A DNA stretch of 64,000 bases from Burkholderia territorii (GCF_902833055.1 NZ_CADFEJ010000026.1:1-64000), one strand, 5' to 3'; counted from the first letter of the stretch, positions 53,876 through 63,578 are shown. The notes: generated by a model not told the origin, from the sequence alone. Numbers and translations: made by a program.

Positions 53876-54550
53876 ATGAAAGCTGGAAGCAAGGCCGCCA
53901 CGTCCGAAAGCCGAGCGCTTGCCCCCGATGCGCGGCGCAAATACGATCCCGAGCAAACCAAGCGCAACATCCTCGATGTCGCCACGCAGGAGTTTTCCGC
54001 GATGGGCCTCGCCGGTGCGCGCGTCGACGCGATCGCCGAGCGCACGAACACGACGAAGCGGATGCTCTACTACTACTTCGAAAGCAAGGAAGGCCTGTAC
54101 GAGGCCGTGCTGGAGAAGGTGTACGGCGACATCCGCGCGCTCGAGCAGGAGCTGCACGTCGGCGACATGGAGCCGCGCGAAGGCATGCGCCGGCTGGTCG
54201 AATTCACGTTCGACTATCACGACAAGCACCGCGACTTCGTCCGCCTCGTGTCGATCGAGAACATCCACGGCGCGAAGTATCTCGAGCAGCTGAAGTCGTT
54301 CAAGACCAGCAACGTCAGGATCATCAAGACGCTCGAGGAGCTGCTCGAGCGCGGCGCGGCGAGCGGCGCGTTCCGCAAGGATATCGATGCATTCGACCTG
54401 CATCTGCTGATCAGCTCGTTCTGCTTCCATCGCGTGTCGAACCGCTATACGTTCGGCGCCGCGTTCGGCCGCGATCCGTCGGCGCCGCGGCTGCGCGCGC
54501 GGCATCGCGAAACGATCACCGACTCCGTGCTGCGCTACGTCGCCGCGTAG
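53876..54550 (+). CDS. TetR-family regulator
   Basis: 224 residues from ATG 53876. DNA-binding domain (about 24-75): TKRNILDVATQEFSAMGL, GARVDAIAERTNTTKRMLYYYF. The C-terminal domain resembles TetR_C proteins such as RutR/PsrA relatives (YDKHRDFVRLVSIEN in context). Directly downstream of amaA, so a regulator of the lysine/pipecolate genes is likely; ligand unknown. Confidence 0.82.
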   Translation: MKAGSKAATSESRALAPDARRKYDPEQTKRNILDVATQEFSAMGLAGARVDAIAERTNTTKRMLYYYFESKEGLYEAVLEKVYGDIRALEQELHVGDMEPREGMRRLVEFTFDYHDKHRDFVRLVSIENIHGAKYLEQLKSFKTSNVRIIKTLEELLERGAASGAFRKDIDAFDLHLLISSFCFHRVSNRYTFGAAFGRDPSAPRLRARHRETITDSVLRYVAA

Positions 54551-54670
54551 GCACACAGCGCGATTCCTCCCCACGCCGGCTCGCGAGCATTCACTCGCCG
54601 TCCGGCACACATCCGAACATCGCCGCGCCGCCTGCGACCGGCATGAGCCAGCCGCACGCGGCGCGCTTCT

Positions 54671-56494
54671 TCAGGCCACACGCCGCGCGTGCATCCCGGG
54701 CGCGTCCGTCGGCACGGTCGACGCCAGCGCGATCCGCGCCTTCTCTTCCGGGCTTCCCGCCACGTAATATTTCTTCGCCCAGCTCGAATCCGGCGCGAGC
54801 GCGAGCTGCCGCTGCGCACCGTCGCCGCGCCGTTTCGTCTCGATCGACAGCGCCCGCGCGCGGTAGTGCTCGTACAGCCGCAGGAATTCGGCGAGATAGA
54901 TCGCGGCGATCCGCGCGTCGCGAATCTCGAGCAGGTTCTCGTCGTTGTACTGCTCGGAATTGCGGCTCATGTTCGCCGAGCCCGTATAGACGATCGGGTT
55001 CGCGCCTTCCGCATCGATCACGATGAACTTGTGATGGATCACGACCGGCGGATAGGCCGGTGCCGGCTCGCCCGGAAAGAGACGCAGTTCCGGCTCGAAG
55101 CCCTTCGGCACCGTCGCCGGCGAAAAATACGCGGCATCGATCACGTCGCGCCGATCGCGCTGGCGATGGTAAAGCTCGAGGTTCGCGAGCGTCGCCGCAT
55201 CGAGCGACTGCCCGGCGTGCTGCGCGGCATCGGCCTTCGTCGCACTGCCGACGTTGATGCGGTTCACCAGGCCGAACATCATCAGGCCGCGGTCGCCGGC
55301 TGCGAAGCATGCGTCGCGCAGTGCGGCATCGATCGGCATGAACAGGCAGAACGACACCGAATGCTTCGCGGCCGCGATCGCGGCGACGATCGTATCGATC
55401 TCGGTGCGCTGCCCTGCCGGCTCCGGAGAAAACGCGACGCGCACCTGCGCGCTGCCGACCGTGATCGGCGCCGACCAGCCCGCCGACAACTTCGCCGTCT
55501 CCGCGATCGTCGGATTCGCGGCCAGCGCGTGCGCACGCGCGTTGTACAGCGCCGCGAGCGCCGGCGAATCGAACGCGTGCAGCACGTTCGCCTGCTCCGT
55601 CAGCCCTTCCGTCGTGAAGTTCGCGGAACCGGTCAGCACGCGCGCAGGCGTCACCGCGGTGGACGCATTCGCCGGTGCGTCGGTCACGATGAACTTGTCG
55701 TGCATGATGTGCGTCCGGTCGCGCGGCGCGAGCGTCGCGAGGCCCTGCAGCGCATCGACGGCCGGCTGGTTCGGCGACGGCAACGGCGGCTTGCCCTTGC
55801 GCGCGGTCGCGTGCGCGTCGTAGACGATCGCGAGCGACGCTTCGCCATGCTGCCGCCCGAACGCCTCGAATGCGGGCAGCGCCCACAGCGTGTCCGTCAG
55901 GTGATAGACGGCCGACACCGCCCGCGACGCGGGGTCGAGCATCGCCGCGAACACCTGTTCCATGTCGTTCGCGAGCCACGTGCGCAGCTTCAGCGCCTGC
56001 TCCGCACTCGGCGCCGCATCCGGCGCGAGGCCCAGTGCCGCGACCTGCTTCGCGAACGCCTGCGAGCTCACGACCGCACGGTTGAACCACGTGCCGACAC
56101 CGTCCACGACGTGCGCGGGCAGCACGACCTCGCACACGCCGGCCTGCCCGTCGAGCACCTGCAGGTTCTCCGGCGTGCCGACGACCGGATAGACGTCATA
56201 GCGGAACGACGCATTGCGATCCTGCGGATCGATGCGCGCGTCCCACCACATGAATTTCTGGATCGGCGCCTGGTCGGTCGGCGCGTCGCCCTGCGTGTCG
56301 GCGGCCGGACCGTCGAACGTGAGCCGGTTCGGCAGCCAGCTGTTCGGTGCCCGCGTCTTGCCGTCGGCCGACCAGAACCCCGGCGTGCGCCGGATCGCGA
56401 AGCCGAGGAAGTCCGTGCGCGACGCCGCGTCGGGCCAGTCGAAGGCCAGCAGGACCAGGGTCGGAGAAAGATAACTGCGTACGCTGACGGTCAT
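54671..56494 (-). CDS. Phospholipase-D-like protein with two HKD motifs and an unusual N-terminal domain
   Basis: 607 residues, no signal peptide or membrane helix. Both catalytic HxKxxxxD motifs are intact: His265/Lys267/Asp272 (followed by LTGSANFT) and His487/Lys489/Asp494 (followed by YTGSANMS). Residues 1-200 form an extra domain (LVLLAFDWPDAASRTDFLGFAIRR...) that I do not recognise. The PLD fold covers phospholipases, nucleases and phosphotransferases, so the substrate is open. It is a single gene between a TetR and a DeoR regulator, with no secretion gene next to it. Confidence 0.82.
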   Translation of the reverse strand: MTVSVRSYLSPTLVLLAFDWPDAASRTDFLGFAIRRTPGFWSADGKTRAPNSWLPNRLTFDGPAADTQGDAPTDQAPIQKFMWWDARIDPQDRNASFRYDVYPVVGTPENLQVLDGQAGVCEVVLPAHVVDGVGTWFNRAVVSSQAFAKQVAALGLAPDAAPSAEQALKLRTWLANDMEQVFAAMLDPASRAVSAVYHLTDTLWALPAFEAFGRQHGEASLAIVYDAHATARKGKPPLPSPNQPAVDALQGLATLAPRDRTHIMHDKFIVTDAPANASTAVTPARVLTGSANFTTEGLTEQANVLHAFDSPALAALYNARAHALAANPTIAETAKLSAGWSAPITVGSAQVRVAFSPEPAGQRTEIDTIVAAIAAAKHSVSFCLFMPIDAALRDACFAAGDRGLMMFGLVNRINVGSATKADAAQHAGQSLDAATLANLELYHRQRDRRDVIDAAYFSPATVPKGFEPELRLFPGEPAPAYPPVVIHHKFIVIDAEGANPIVYTGSANMSRNSEQYNDENLLEIRDARIAAIYLAEFLRLYEHYRARALSIETKRRGDGAQRQLALAPDSSWAKKYYVAGSPEEKARIALASTVPTDAPGMHARRVA

Positions 56495-56598
56495 TCGTTG
56501 CTCCTGCCGGACGCGCCGGTCGAGATGAATGAGTCAGTGTTGACGGCGGTTTTTCCCGCGCGATGACGGTTCGATGAACCTTGTATGTCGGACCTGCG

Positions 56599-57357
56599 TC
56601 AGTCGCACACGAGCAACTCGATGCCGCGTGCCGTCAGCGCGCGGCGCACGGCCTTGTCCGGCGCGCGCTCGGTGACGAGGTAGCGTGCGGCCGACGTGCC
56701 GTTGATCCGCACCGGCGTCACGCGGCCGAACTTCGAGTGATCGGCGACGATGATCGCCGTGCCGGCCGCCGCGATCATCCGGCTGCGCACTTCGGCGGCG
56801 AGCCGCGAGTAGTCGGTGCAGTCGCCGTCGGCCGTGATGCCGCCCGCGCCGACGAACGCGAAATCGACATGGTATTGCGCGAGCTGCTGGATCGTATCGA
56901 GCCCGAACGTCGCATCCTCGTCGTCGGACAGCTCGCCGCCGAGCAGCGTCACGCGATTGCCGTTGCGCCGCGCGAGCACGAACGCCGTGCGCCAGTCGTT
57001 CGTGTAGATCGACAACCGGTGGCGGTCGGCCAGCGCGAGCGCGACCGCATGCGGCGTGCTGCCCGAATCGATCAGCACCGAAGCGTCGTCCGGTACGAAT
57101 TCGGCCGCGCGCCGCCCGATCGTGCGCTTCGCTTCGGCGTTGGCCGCTTCACGCTCCGACAGGCTCGGCTCGCGGCGGTCCGCCGCCAGCGCGCCGCCAT
57201 GCGTCATCACGAGCAGGCCGCGCGCCGCGAGCGCGTTCAGGTCGCGCCGGACCGTCTCGCGCGACACGTCGAGCGAGCGCACGAGTTCGGCAACCGACAG
57301 CGCGCCCGATCGCCCGAGTTCCGACAGAATGTATTGATGACGTTGTTCCGCCAGCAT
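56599..57357 (-). CDS. DeoR-family regulator
   Basis: 252 residues from ATG 57357, which gives the canonical start MLAEQRHQYILSEL; ATG 57399 is an alternative (266 residues). The winged helix has LSVAELVRSLDVSRETVRRDLNALAARG and the sugar-phosphate-binding domain has IDSGST, TNDWRTA and LLGGEL. These regulators usually control sugar or polyol genes, but none adjoins it. Confidence 0.87.
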   Translation of the reverse strand: MLAEQRHQYILSELGRSGALSVAELVRSLDVSRETVRRDLNALAARGLLVMTHGGALAADRREPSLSEREAANAEAKRTIGRRAAEFVPDDASVLIDSGSTPHAVALALADRHRLSIYTNDWRTAFVLARRNGNRVTLLGGELSDDEDATFGLDTIQQLAQYHVDFAFVGAGGITADGDCTDYSRLAAEVRSRMIAAAGTAIIVADHSKFGRVTPVRINGTSAARYLVTERAPDKAVRRALTARGIELLVCD

Positions 57358-57561
57358 CGCAATGCGCCCGAGGCGACTGGTAATGGGTAAGCTGACCATT
57401 GTATTACGGCCGTTTGACCGTCATTTGACGGCGACGCGGCAGGCGGCCGGCGCGTTTCGAGAAAGCGAAATTCTGTATTGCCCGATGCGCGTGAATCGGC
57501 ACGGCAAGCGGTTGCTACACTCTGCGCTTCGCCGAACGACAGACCATCAGGGGGCTTGCGA

Positions 57562-57747
57562 ATGTATCGCAAAGGCAGTGTGCTCGAAATCCAGTTTTCG
57601 CCGGAACGGCTCAACGACGGAGCGGGCGATCCATACTGGATCGACCTGACGCTCGACGAGGCGCGCCGTTTGTACGAACAGCTCGCCGCGCGCTTCGCGA
57701 CCGACGCACGCGCGAACCAGCCGCTCGACACGTTCTCGCTCGATTGA
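57562..57747 (+). CDS. Small hypothetical protein
   Basis: 61 residues. AGGGGG lies about eight bases before ATG 57562, and the protein is compact: MYRKGSVLEIQFSPERL, then PYWIDLTLDEARRLYEQLAAR. It looks like two strands followed by a helix. The coding look and good ribosome site support a real gene. I do not recognise the family. The in-frame ORF starting at 57478 adds residues without support. Confidence 0.6.
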   Translation: MYRKGSVLEIQFSPERLNDGAGDPYWIDLTLDEARRLYEQLAARFATDARANQPLDTFSLD

Positions 57748-57765
57748 TCGCCCTTTCGTTTCGTG

Positions 57766-57793
57766 CGCCGCGGCGCGTTTTCATGCCGCGGCG
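57766..57793 (+). terminator. Hairpin after the small gene
   Basis: CGCCGCGGC (57766-57774) and GCCGCGGCG (57785-57793) pair perfectly around GCGTTTTCAT, 19 bases after the stop. No T-run follows. Confidence 0.45.
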
Positions 57794-57989
57794 CCTTCAT
57801 CTGGCCGGCCGGTAAGCGAACGGCGGGCGCGCCGCCGTACCTGCAGCGCATCCCGCACGCGACCAATACGCCGCGCGTGGCCGCTGCACCCGCCACGCGC
57901 GAGTGCAGAATCCGACAAGACGGCGGCACCGCTTCGCCCGATACTGACCGACTTCACGATTCGTCCGGCCGTATCGAGGCCCGCCCCGC

Positions 57990-58859
57990 ATGTTTTCCTC
58001 GCTCGTCGCCGCGGCTTTCGTCGCGCTGTGGTCCACCGGTTTCATCGTCGCACGGGCAATCAAGCCCTACGCCGATCCGAACCTGTTCCTGCTCGCACGA
58101 TTCGCGGGCACGGCGGCGCTGTTCGGCGCGGTGGCGCTCGCCGCGCGTGCGCCGTGGCCGGCCCGCCGCGAATGGCCGCGCCACCTGATCGCCGGCGCGC
58201 TGCTGCAAGGCGTCTATCTCGGCGCGAGCTACTGGGCCGTCGCGCAGGGGCTGAATGCGGGCGTGATGGCACTGCTCGGCGCGCTGCAGCCGCTCGCCAC
58301 CGCCGTGCTCGCGGTGCCGCTGTTCAACGAGCGCCTGCCCGCGCGCGGCTGGCTCGGGATGGCGCTCGGGCTCGCGGGCGTCGCGCTCGTGCTCGCGCCG
58401 AAGGTCGCGGGCGGTGTCGCGCCGCCGCCGGGCGCGGCGCCCGCGTGGTTCGTCGTGGCCGTGTCGATCCTGTCGGTCGGCTCGATCACCGCCGGCTCGC
58501 TGTATCAGAAGGGCAAGCTCGCGCAGAACGACCTGCGCACCGCCGTCGCCGTGCAGAACCTCGGCGCGGCGATCGTCGCGGCCGTCTTCGTCGTGCTGCT
58601 GCACGAAACGCGCTGGATCGGCGCACCGGCGCTGTGGATCTCGCTCGTGTGGGGCGTCGTGTTCCTGTCCGGCGGCGCGGTCACGATGCTGATGTGGATG
58701 CTGCGGCGCGGCAACGCCGCGCGCGCGACGTCGCTGCTGTTCCTCGCGCCGCCGCTCGCCGCGCTGCAGGGCTACCTGCTGTTCGGCGAAACGCTCGCTG
58801 CCGTGCAGCTCGCCGGCTTCGGGCTTGCGCTGGCGGGCGTCGTGCTCGCACGGCGCTGA
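57990..58859 (+). CDS. EamA/DMT-family transporter
   Basis: 289 residues, about ten helices in two EamA repeats. Repeat 1 has ALWSTGFIVARAIKPYADPNLFLLARF and ALLGALQPLATAVLAVPLFNERL; repeat 2 has AARATSLLFLAPPLAALQGYLLFGE. Members export or import metabolites; substrate unknown. It is co-oriented with nadE, 214 bases downstream. Confidence 0.87.
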   Translation: MFSSLVAAAFVALWSTGFIVARAIKPYADPNLFLLARFAGTAALFGAVALAARAPWPARREWPRHLIAGALLQGVYLGASYWAVAQGLNAGVMALLGALQPLATAVLAVPLFNERLPARGWLGMALGLAGVALVLAPKVAGGVAPPPGAAPAWFVVAVSILSVGSITAGSLYQKGKLAQNDLRTAVAVQNLGAAIVAAVFVVLLHETRWIGAPALWISLVWGVVFLSGGAVTMLMWMLRRGNAARATSLLFLAPPLAALQGYLLFGETLAAVQLAGFGLALAGVVLARR

Positions 58860-59073
58860 CGCGGGCGAACGCAAACGGGGAGCGCCCCTGCCGTGCATCG
58901 AAACGGCGCATCCGCGTGCCCGCCGGCGTCCGCCGCCCCGCACGCTGCCCCATGACGATGCAGCCCGTCTCGCCGATGCAACGCGCAATCGCCGGATCGC
59001 ATGCCCGGCGCGGCGCCGGACCGCGATTGCGCTTATGATGGGCGCCTTGCATTTCGTTCCGGAACCACGCTCC

Positions 59074-59922
59074 ATGACATCCGCCGATTACGCCAGCCGC
59101 CAACGCGCGATCATTGCCGAACTGAACGTCGCCCCGCAATTCGACGTCGATGCCGAAATCGCCCGCCGCATCGATTTCCTCGCGCAGTACCTTCGTTCGA
59201 CCGGCCTGCGGACCTACGTGCTCGGCATCAGCGGCGGCGTCGATTCGTCGACGGCCGGGCGGCTCGCGCAACTCGCGGTCGAAAAGCTGCGCGGCGAAGG
59301 CTACGACGCCCGCTTCATCGCGATGCGTTTGCCCAACGGCGTGCAGAACGACGAAGCCGATGCGCAGCGCGCGCTCGCGTTCGTGCGCGCGGACGAGACG
59401 TTCACGGTCGACGTGAAGCCCGCCGCCGACGCGATGCTCGCATCGCTCGTCGCGTCCGGCCACGCGTTCGAAAACCCGGCACAGCAGGACTTCGTGCACG
59501 GCAACATCAAGGCACGCGAGCGCATGATCGCGCAATATGCGGTCGCCGGCGCGCGGCGCGGCATCGTGATCGGCACCGATCACGCGGCCGAATCGCTGAT
59601 GGGTTTCTTCACGAAATTCGGCGACGGCGGCGCGGACGTGCTGCCGCTCGCCGGCCTGAGCAAGCGCCGCGTGCGGGCAATCGCCCGCGCGCTCGGCGGC
59701 GACGAACTGATCGTGATGAAGGTGCCGACGGCTGACCTCGAGGAACTGCGCCCGCTGCGCCCCGACGAGCACGCGTATGGCGTCACCTACGACGAGATCG
59801 ACGACTTCCTCGAAGGCAAGCCCGTCGCCGACAGCGTGTACGAAACGGTGCTGCGCTTCTACGACGGCTCGCGCCACAAGCGCGCGCTGCCTTACACGCC
59901 GTTCGACTGGCCGGCCGCGTAA
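59074..59922 (+). CDS. nadE: NAD synthetase, ammonia-dependent
   Basis: 282 residues from ATG 59074, close to the roughly 275 of the short NadE type, with no glutaminase domain. The ATP-pyrophosphatase loop is SGGVDSS (53-59). Further motifs are MRLPNGVQNDEADAQ, NIKARERMIAQY, GTDHAAESLMGFFTKFGDG and LPLAGLSKRRVR. It makes NAD from nicotinate adenine dinucleotide, ATP and ammonia in the cytoplasm. Confidence 0.95.
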   Translation: MTSADYASRQRAIIAELNVAPQFDVDAEIARRIDFLAQYLRSTGLRTYVLGISGGVDSSTAGRLAQLAVEKLRGEGYDARFIAMRLPNGVQNDEADAQRALAFVRADETFTVDVKPAADAMLASLVASGHAFENPAQQDFVHGNIKARERMIAQYAVAGARRGIVIGTDHAAESLMGFFTKFGDGGADVLPLAGLSKRRVRAIARALGGDELIVMKVPTADLEELRPLRPDEHAYGVTYDEIDDFLEGKPVADSVYETVLRFYDGSRHKRALPYTPFDWPAA

Positions 59923-60000
59923 GCCCGGCCCGGCGCCGCCACCCATGCCGTGCCGCGCGAACCCGGGCGGGTACGCGCGGCACGTGCACGACGGGCAACG

Positions 60001-61677
60001 CTACGCGTGCCCGCCCGCCTTCTTTGCCTGCAGTGCGCGAATCCGCATCCGCGCGCCCGTATCGCTGACCGTCGCGTCGTACATCGTCGCGAGGTCGCGC
60101 TTGAGCGCGGTGCGCGAACCGCCGTCGAGATACACCATGTGCCCCGACGGATAAAAACGCGCGGACAGGTTCTGCCGCACCTTCTGATCCTCGAGCGGCA
60201 TCTGCTGCAGGTCGATCACGGTCTGATAGAACGGCGTGACAAAATCGTAGAGGCCGTTCGCCGACAGCACCTTCAGGTCGACGTTGAGCGCCATCACGGC
60301 GGCAAGATCGCCGGCCGTGTAGAGGATCACGTTCCCCTTGGCATCGACGCCCTGCTGCGCGCCGGTCGGGTCGATATGGCTGAAGTCCCAGTTCTGGAAC
60401 GCCTGGTCGTTCAGGTCCGTGAACGCGGAATTCGACGTGAACTTCAGCTGCTCGTTCAGGTAGCTGTTCCACATCGCCGTGTAGACGCCCGTCACGGCCG
60501 TCATCGTCGGATCGTTGCCGCCCGAGTTCGGGTCGATCTTGCCGGCGATACCCGACGAGATCCCGGTCACGCGGCCGTCGTACGAACCGAGCGCCAGCCC
60601 CTGCGCATGCAGCAGCGTCGTGAGGAACAGCGAATTGCCACGCGGGTCGTAGCCCGCGATATCGAGCCCCCAGGTCTGCAGCGTCGCGGTGTCGATGCCC
60701 GTGTACGCCGACAGCTTGCGCACGGTGGCCGGATCGGCATGCGGGACGTTGCGCAACGCGGTCAGGTAGTCGGTACGCGCGAACTGCGCGACTTCCTCGA
60801 CGAACGCGCCGAGATCGGCCGGCGCGGGCGTGATGCCGAGCTTCTTGTGATACCACGCATCGGCCGCGGCGGTCGGCAGCGCGCCGACCGGGTTGCCGGC
60901 CTGCCGGTAGTCGAGGATCGACGACTGCAGCGTGACGCCGTTCAGGTCGACGCCGTCTTCGTGCAGCTTGTACGCGAGCACGCAGCTGCGCGCGGTGCCG
61001 TACGACTCGCCGAACAGGTATTTCGGCGAATTCCAGCGGTTGTTCTTCGTCAGGTAGCGCTTGATGAACTGCTTGAGCGAATTCGCATCCTGGTCGACGC
61101 CCCAGAAATCGCGGTTCCGGTTCGGCGCGACGGCCGCCGAATAGCCGGTGCCGACCGGGTTGATGAACACCAGGTCGCTATGGTCGATCATGCTGTCCGG
61201 ATTGTCTTCGATCTGGTACGGCGCGGGCGGCGTGAACCCCGGCATCGACGTCTTGATGCGCTTCGGCGCGAACGAGCCGAGCAGCACGAACACCGACGAC
61301 GATCCGGGCCCGCCGTTGTAGAAGAACGTGACGGGCCGCGTTTCCTCCTTCGCGCCGTCGGCCGTGAACGCGACGTAGAAGAGCTTCGCGGCCGGCTGCG
61401 AGCTGCTCGGATCGACCGTCACGAGATGGCCGGCCGTCGCCGTGTACGCGATGCGCTTGCCGTCGATCAGGATCGTGTGATGCGTGATCGCGGCCGCCTC
61501 GGTCGTGTCGGTCACCGAGTCGTCGGGGCCGTTGCCGTACGCGACCGGATCGAAGAACGGCTGGTCACGGCCGTGGCTCAGCGCGACCGGATTGACGGTC
61601 GGCGGCACGCCATGAGAATTGTGGTCGCCGTGATGCAGCGGATACACGCCGCCGGAAGATGCGGAATCGATGCCCAT
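60001..61677 (-). CDS. S10-family serine carboxypeptidase-like peptidase
   Basis: 558 residues from ATG 61677 (AGGAG upstream; the ORF extends 56 residues further without support). Alpha/beta-hydrolase with oxyanion loop FFYNGGPGSSS, nucleophile Ser225 in FGESYGTARS, Asp478 in NGLYDFVTPF and His513 in PSGHMVYLD: a complete S10 triad. No classical signal peptide; the N-terminus is Gly/His-rich (SSGGVYPLHHGDHNSHG). S10 enzymes work at acid pH and remove C-terminal residues. It follows an S53 endopeptidase gene by 73 bases, so the two may degrade the same proteins. Confidence 0.87.
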   Translation of the reverse strand: MGIDSASSGGVYPLHHGDHNSHGVPPTVNPVALSHGRDQPFFDPVAYGNGPDDSVTDTTEAAAITHHTILIDGKRIAYTATAGHLVTVDPSSSQPAAKLFYVAFTADGAKEETRPVTFFYNGGPGSSSVFVLLGSFAPKRIKTSMPGFTPPAPYQIEDNPDSMIDHSDLVFINPVGTGYSAAVAPNRNRDFWGVDQDANSLKQFIKRYLTKNNRWNSPKYLFGESYGTARSCVLAYKLHEDGVDLNGVTLQSSILDYRQAGNPVGALPTAAADAWYHKKLGITPAPADLGAFVEEVAQFARTDYLTALRNVPHADPATVRKLSAYTGIDTATLQTWGLDIAGYDPRGNSLFLTTLLHAQGLALGSYDGRVTGISSGIAGKIDPNSGGNDPTMTAVTGVYTAMWNSYLNEQLKFTSNSAFTDLNDQAFQNWDFSHIDPTGAQQGVDAKGNVILYTAGDLAAVMALNVDLKVLSANGLYDFVTPFYQTVIDLQQMPLEDQKVRQNLSARFYPSGHMVYLDGGSRTALKRDLATMYDATVSDTGARMRIRALQAKKAGGHA

Positions 61678-61750
61678 CGTGCTGCTCCTGGAGGTGAAAA
61701 AAGACGCGGGCAGGACACCCGCGTCACATGGAAAGGCCTGTGCCGGCGCG

Positions 61751-63340
61751 TCAGCTCGACGGCTTGCGCGCGAGGATCGCCGCGAGTTTCGCGCCGTCCG
61801 GGCTGCCGAGGCCCGTGCACGCATCCCAGCCCGACGCGGCTGCATACGTGCCGTTCGAGCCTTTGGTGATGTCGCGCAGCGCGCCCGGATTCTTGTACAG
61901 CGTCGGATTGATCCAGCCCGCCGATGTGCCGGCCGATGCGTTGATCCGCGCGATCAGCGCTGCCCACAGCGGCGCGACCGCGCTCGTGCCGCCCATCACC
62001 GCGGGCGTGCCCGCGACCGACACCTCGTAGCCCGTTTGCGGCGACGCGTCGCCCGCGACGTCCGGCACGCCGCGCTTCGCGAGCGGCGTGCTGCTGCCGT
62101 CGGCGAGCGCAACCGTCAGTCCCTGCTGCCATGCCGGCAGGTCGAACAGCGTGCTGACGCCTCCGCCGCCCGCGCCGCCACCGGCCGCCTCGTCGTTCCA
62201 CGCGACCTCGCTGCGGATGCCCTGGCCGGGCAACGCATCGAGTTGCGTGCCGCCGCAGCCGAGCACGTACGGGCTCGACGCGGGGAAGTCGACGTGATCG
62301 GCGCCGTCCTGCAGCCCGTCGCCCGAGCCGCTGTCGCCCGACGCCGCGCACACCGTGATGCCCTGCGCGGCCGCCGCCTGCAGCACGCGGTTGAACGCGT
62401 GCGCCGACTGCGCCTGCCAGATCGCTTCCGGCCCGCCCCAGCTGATCGAGATCACCGACGGCTTGTTGATCTTGTCGGTGACGGCCGCGTTGACGGCCTG
62501 GATGAAGCCTGCGTCGCTGTTCGGCGCGAAGTACACGGCGATCTTCGCGGCCGGCGCGATCGCACCGGCGATCTCGATGTCGAGCGCGACTTCGCCGTCC
62601 GGGCCGTTCGGGTCGCCGGTCGGCGCATTGCGGCCGGTGCCGACGTTCACGTCGACGAGCGTCGGCGGCGTGCCGATGCCGAGCCCGCGGAAATACTGCT
62701 GGATATCGGCCGCGCGATAGCCGCCGCCGAGTTCGACGATCGCGATGCATTGCCCGGCGCCGTCGCCGGCCGGAAAGCCATACAGCGACGCGAGCTGGAT
62801 CGGCGTGAACGTGACACTCGTGGCGCCGCGCGCCGGCCTGAACGGCGGACGCAGCCGGAAGTGCGGCCGCGCCTGCGGGCGGCTGTCGAGACCGAGCACG
62901 GCCGTGACGGCGTCGCCGAGCTCGTCCGGCAGCGCGATCGGGCCCGAGCGGCCGCGGTACTGGCCGATCGAACGGTGCTCGAAACGCTCGAGCTTCACGC
63001 TGAACGCCGCTTCGAACTGCTGGATCGTGCCCGACAGCACGACGACGCTTTCGACCGGGTCGACGCGATCGACCGTCAACTGATGTCGACGGGCGAATTC
63101 CTCGGTCTTGCGAATGTCGTCGGAATTGGCGGAGAAACGCTGCGCGAACGCTTCGCGCGACAGCGGTTTCGCCTGTGCGTCGCCGGTGGCGAGCTGGTGG
63201 ACCAACGTATCGAGTTGCCCTTCTTCCTGCCGCCGCAACATGATCGTGACGTGGATGCGTTGTGCCGGATCGCACGGGCCGAGGCACTTGGACTCGGGCA
63301 CGATTCGGGGTTCACGGTCGGCGTGAAGATGCCTTGCCAT
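61751..63340 (-). CDS. S53 sedolisin (kumamolisin-like) peptidase with prodomain
   Basis: 529 residues from ATG 63340 (AGGAGGG upstream). A prodomain (about 28-165, starting HVTIMLRRQEE) is followed by the subtilisin-like catalytic domain. Catalytic Glu250 and Asp254 (GEVALDIEI), oxyanion Asp336 (CAASGDSGSG) and Ser453 (GGTSAVAPLWA) match the sedolisin Glu-Asp-Asp-Ser set in spacing. A C-terminal calcium site is visible (RDITKGSNG, GWDACTGLGSP). These endopeptidases are self-activating and acid-active. No signal peptide is visible, although the family is mostly secreted. Confidence 0.9.
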   Translation of the reverse strand: MARHLHADREPRIVPESKCLGPCDPAQRIHVTIMLRRQEEGQLDTLVHQLATGDAQAKPLSREAFAQRFSANSDDIRKTEEFARRHQLTVDRVDPVESVVVLSGTIQQFEAAFSVKLERFEHRSIGQYRGRSGPIALPDELGDAVTAVLGLDSRPQARPHFRLRPPFRPARGATSVTFTPIQLASLYGFPAGDGAGQCIAIVELGGGYRAADIQQYFRGLGIGTPPTLVDVNVGTGRNAPTGDPNGPDGEVALDIEIAGAIAPAAKIAVYFAPNSDAGFIQAVNAAVTDKINKPSVISISWGGPEAIWQAQSAHAFNRVLQAAAAQGITVCAASGDSGSGDGLQDGADHVDFPASSPYVLGCGGTQLDALPGQGIRSEVAWNDEAAGGGAGGGGVSTLFDLPAWQQGLTVALADGSSTPLAKRGVPDVAGDASPQTGYEVSVAGTPAVMGGTSAVAPLWAALIARINASAGTSAGWINPTLYKNPGALRDITKGSNGTYAAASGWDACTGLGSPDGAKLAAILARKPSS

Positions 63341-63578
63341 GTTCAGACCCTCCTTGGTACCGCGTTGCACGGAACAGCCAGGAAATCGGACACAGCCGGC
63401 GGAAGTGGGTTCCGTTCGGTCAGTCGGTTCGCGAATGCGCGAAGTTAAAAGGAGTTTAGATCAGTCAGACGATTTGCGCGCATGCCCTTGTGCGGCGGGC
63501 GTCGACACGAACGGCGGCACGGCAGTCGACCTTACCTCGATCGATCGTGGCGTCGCTGGCGCGCCGCAGCAAGGCGGT

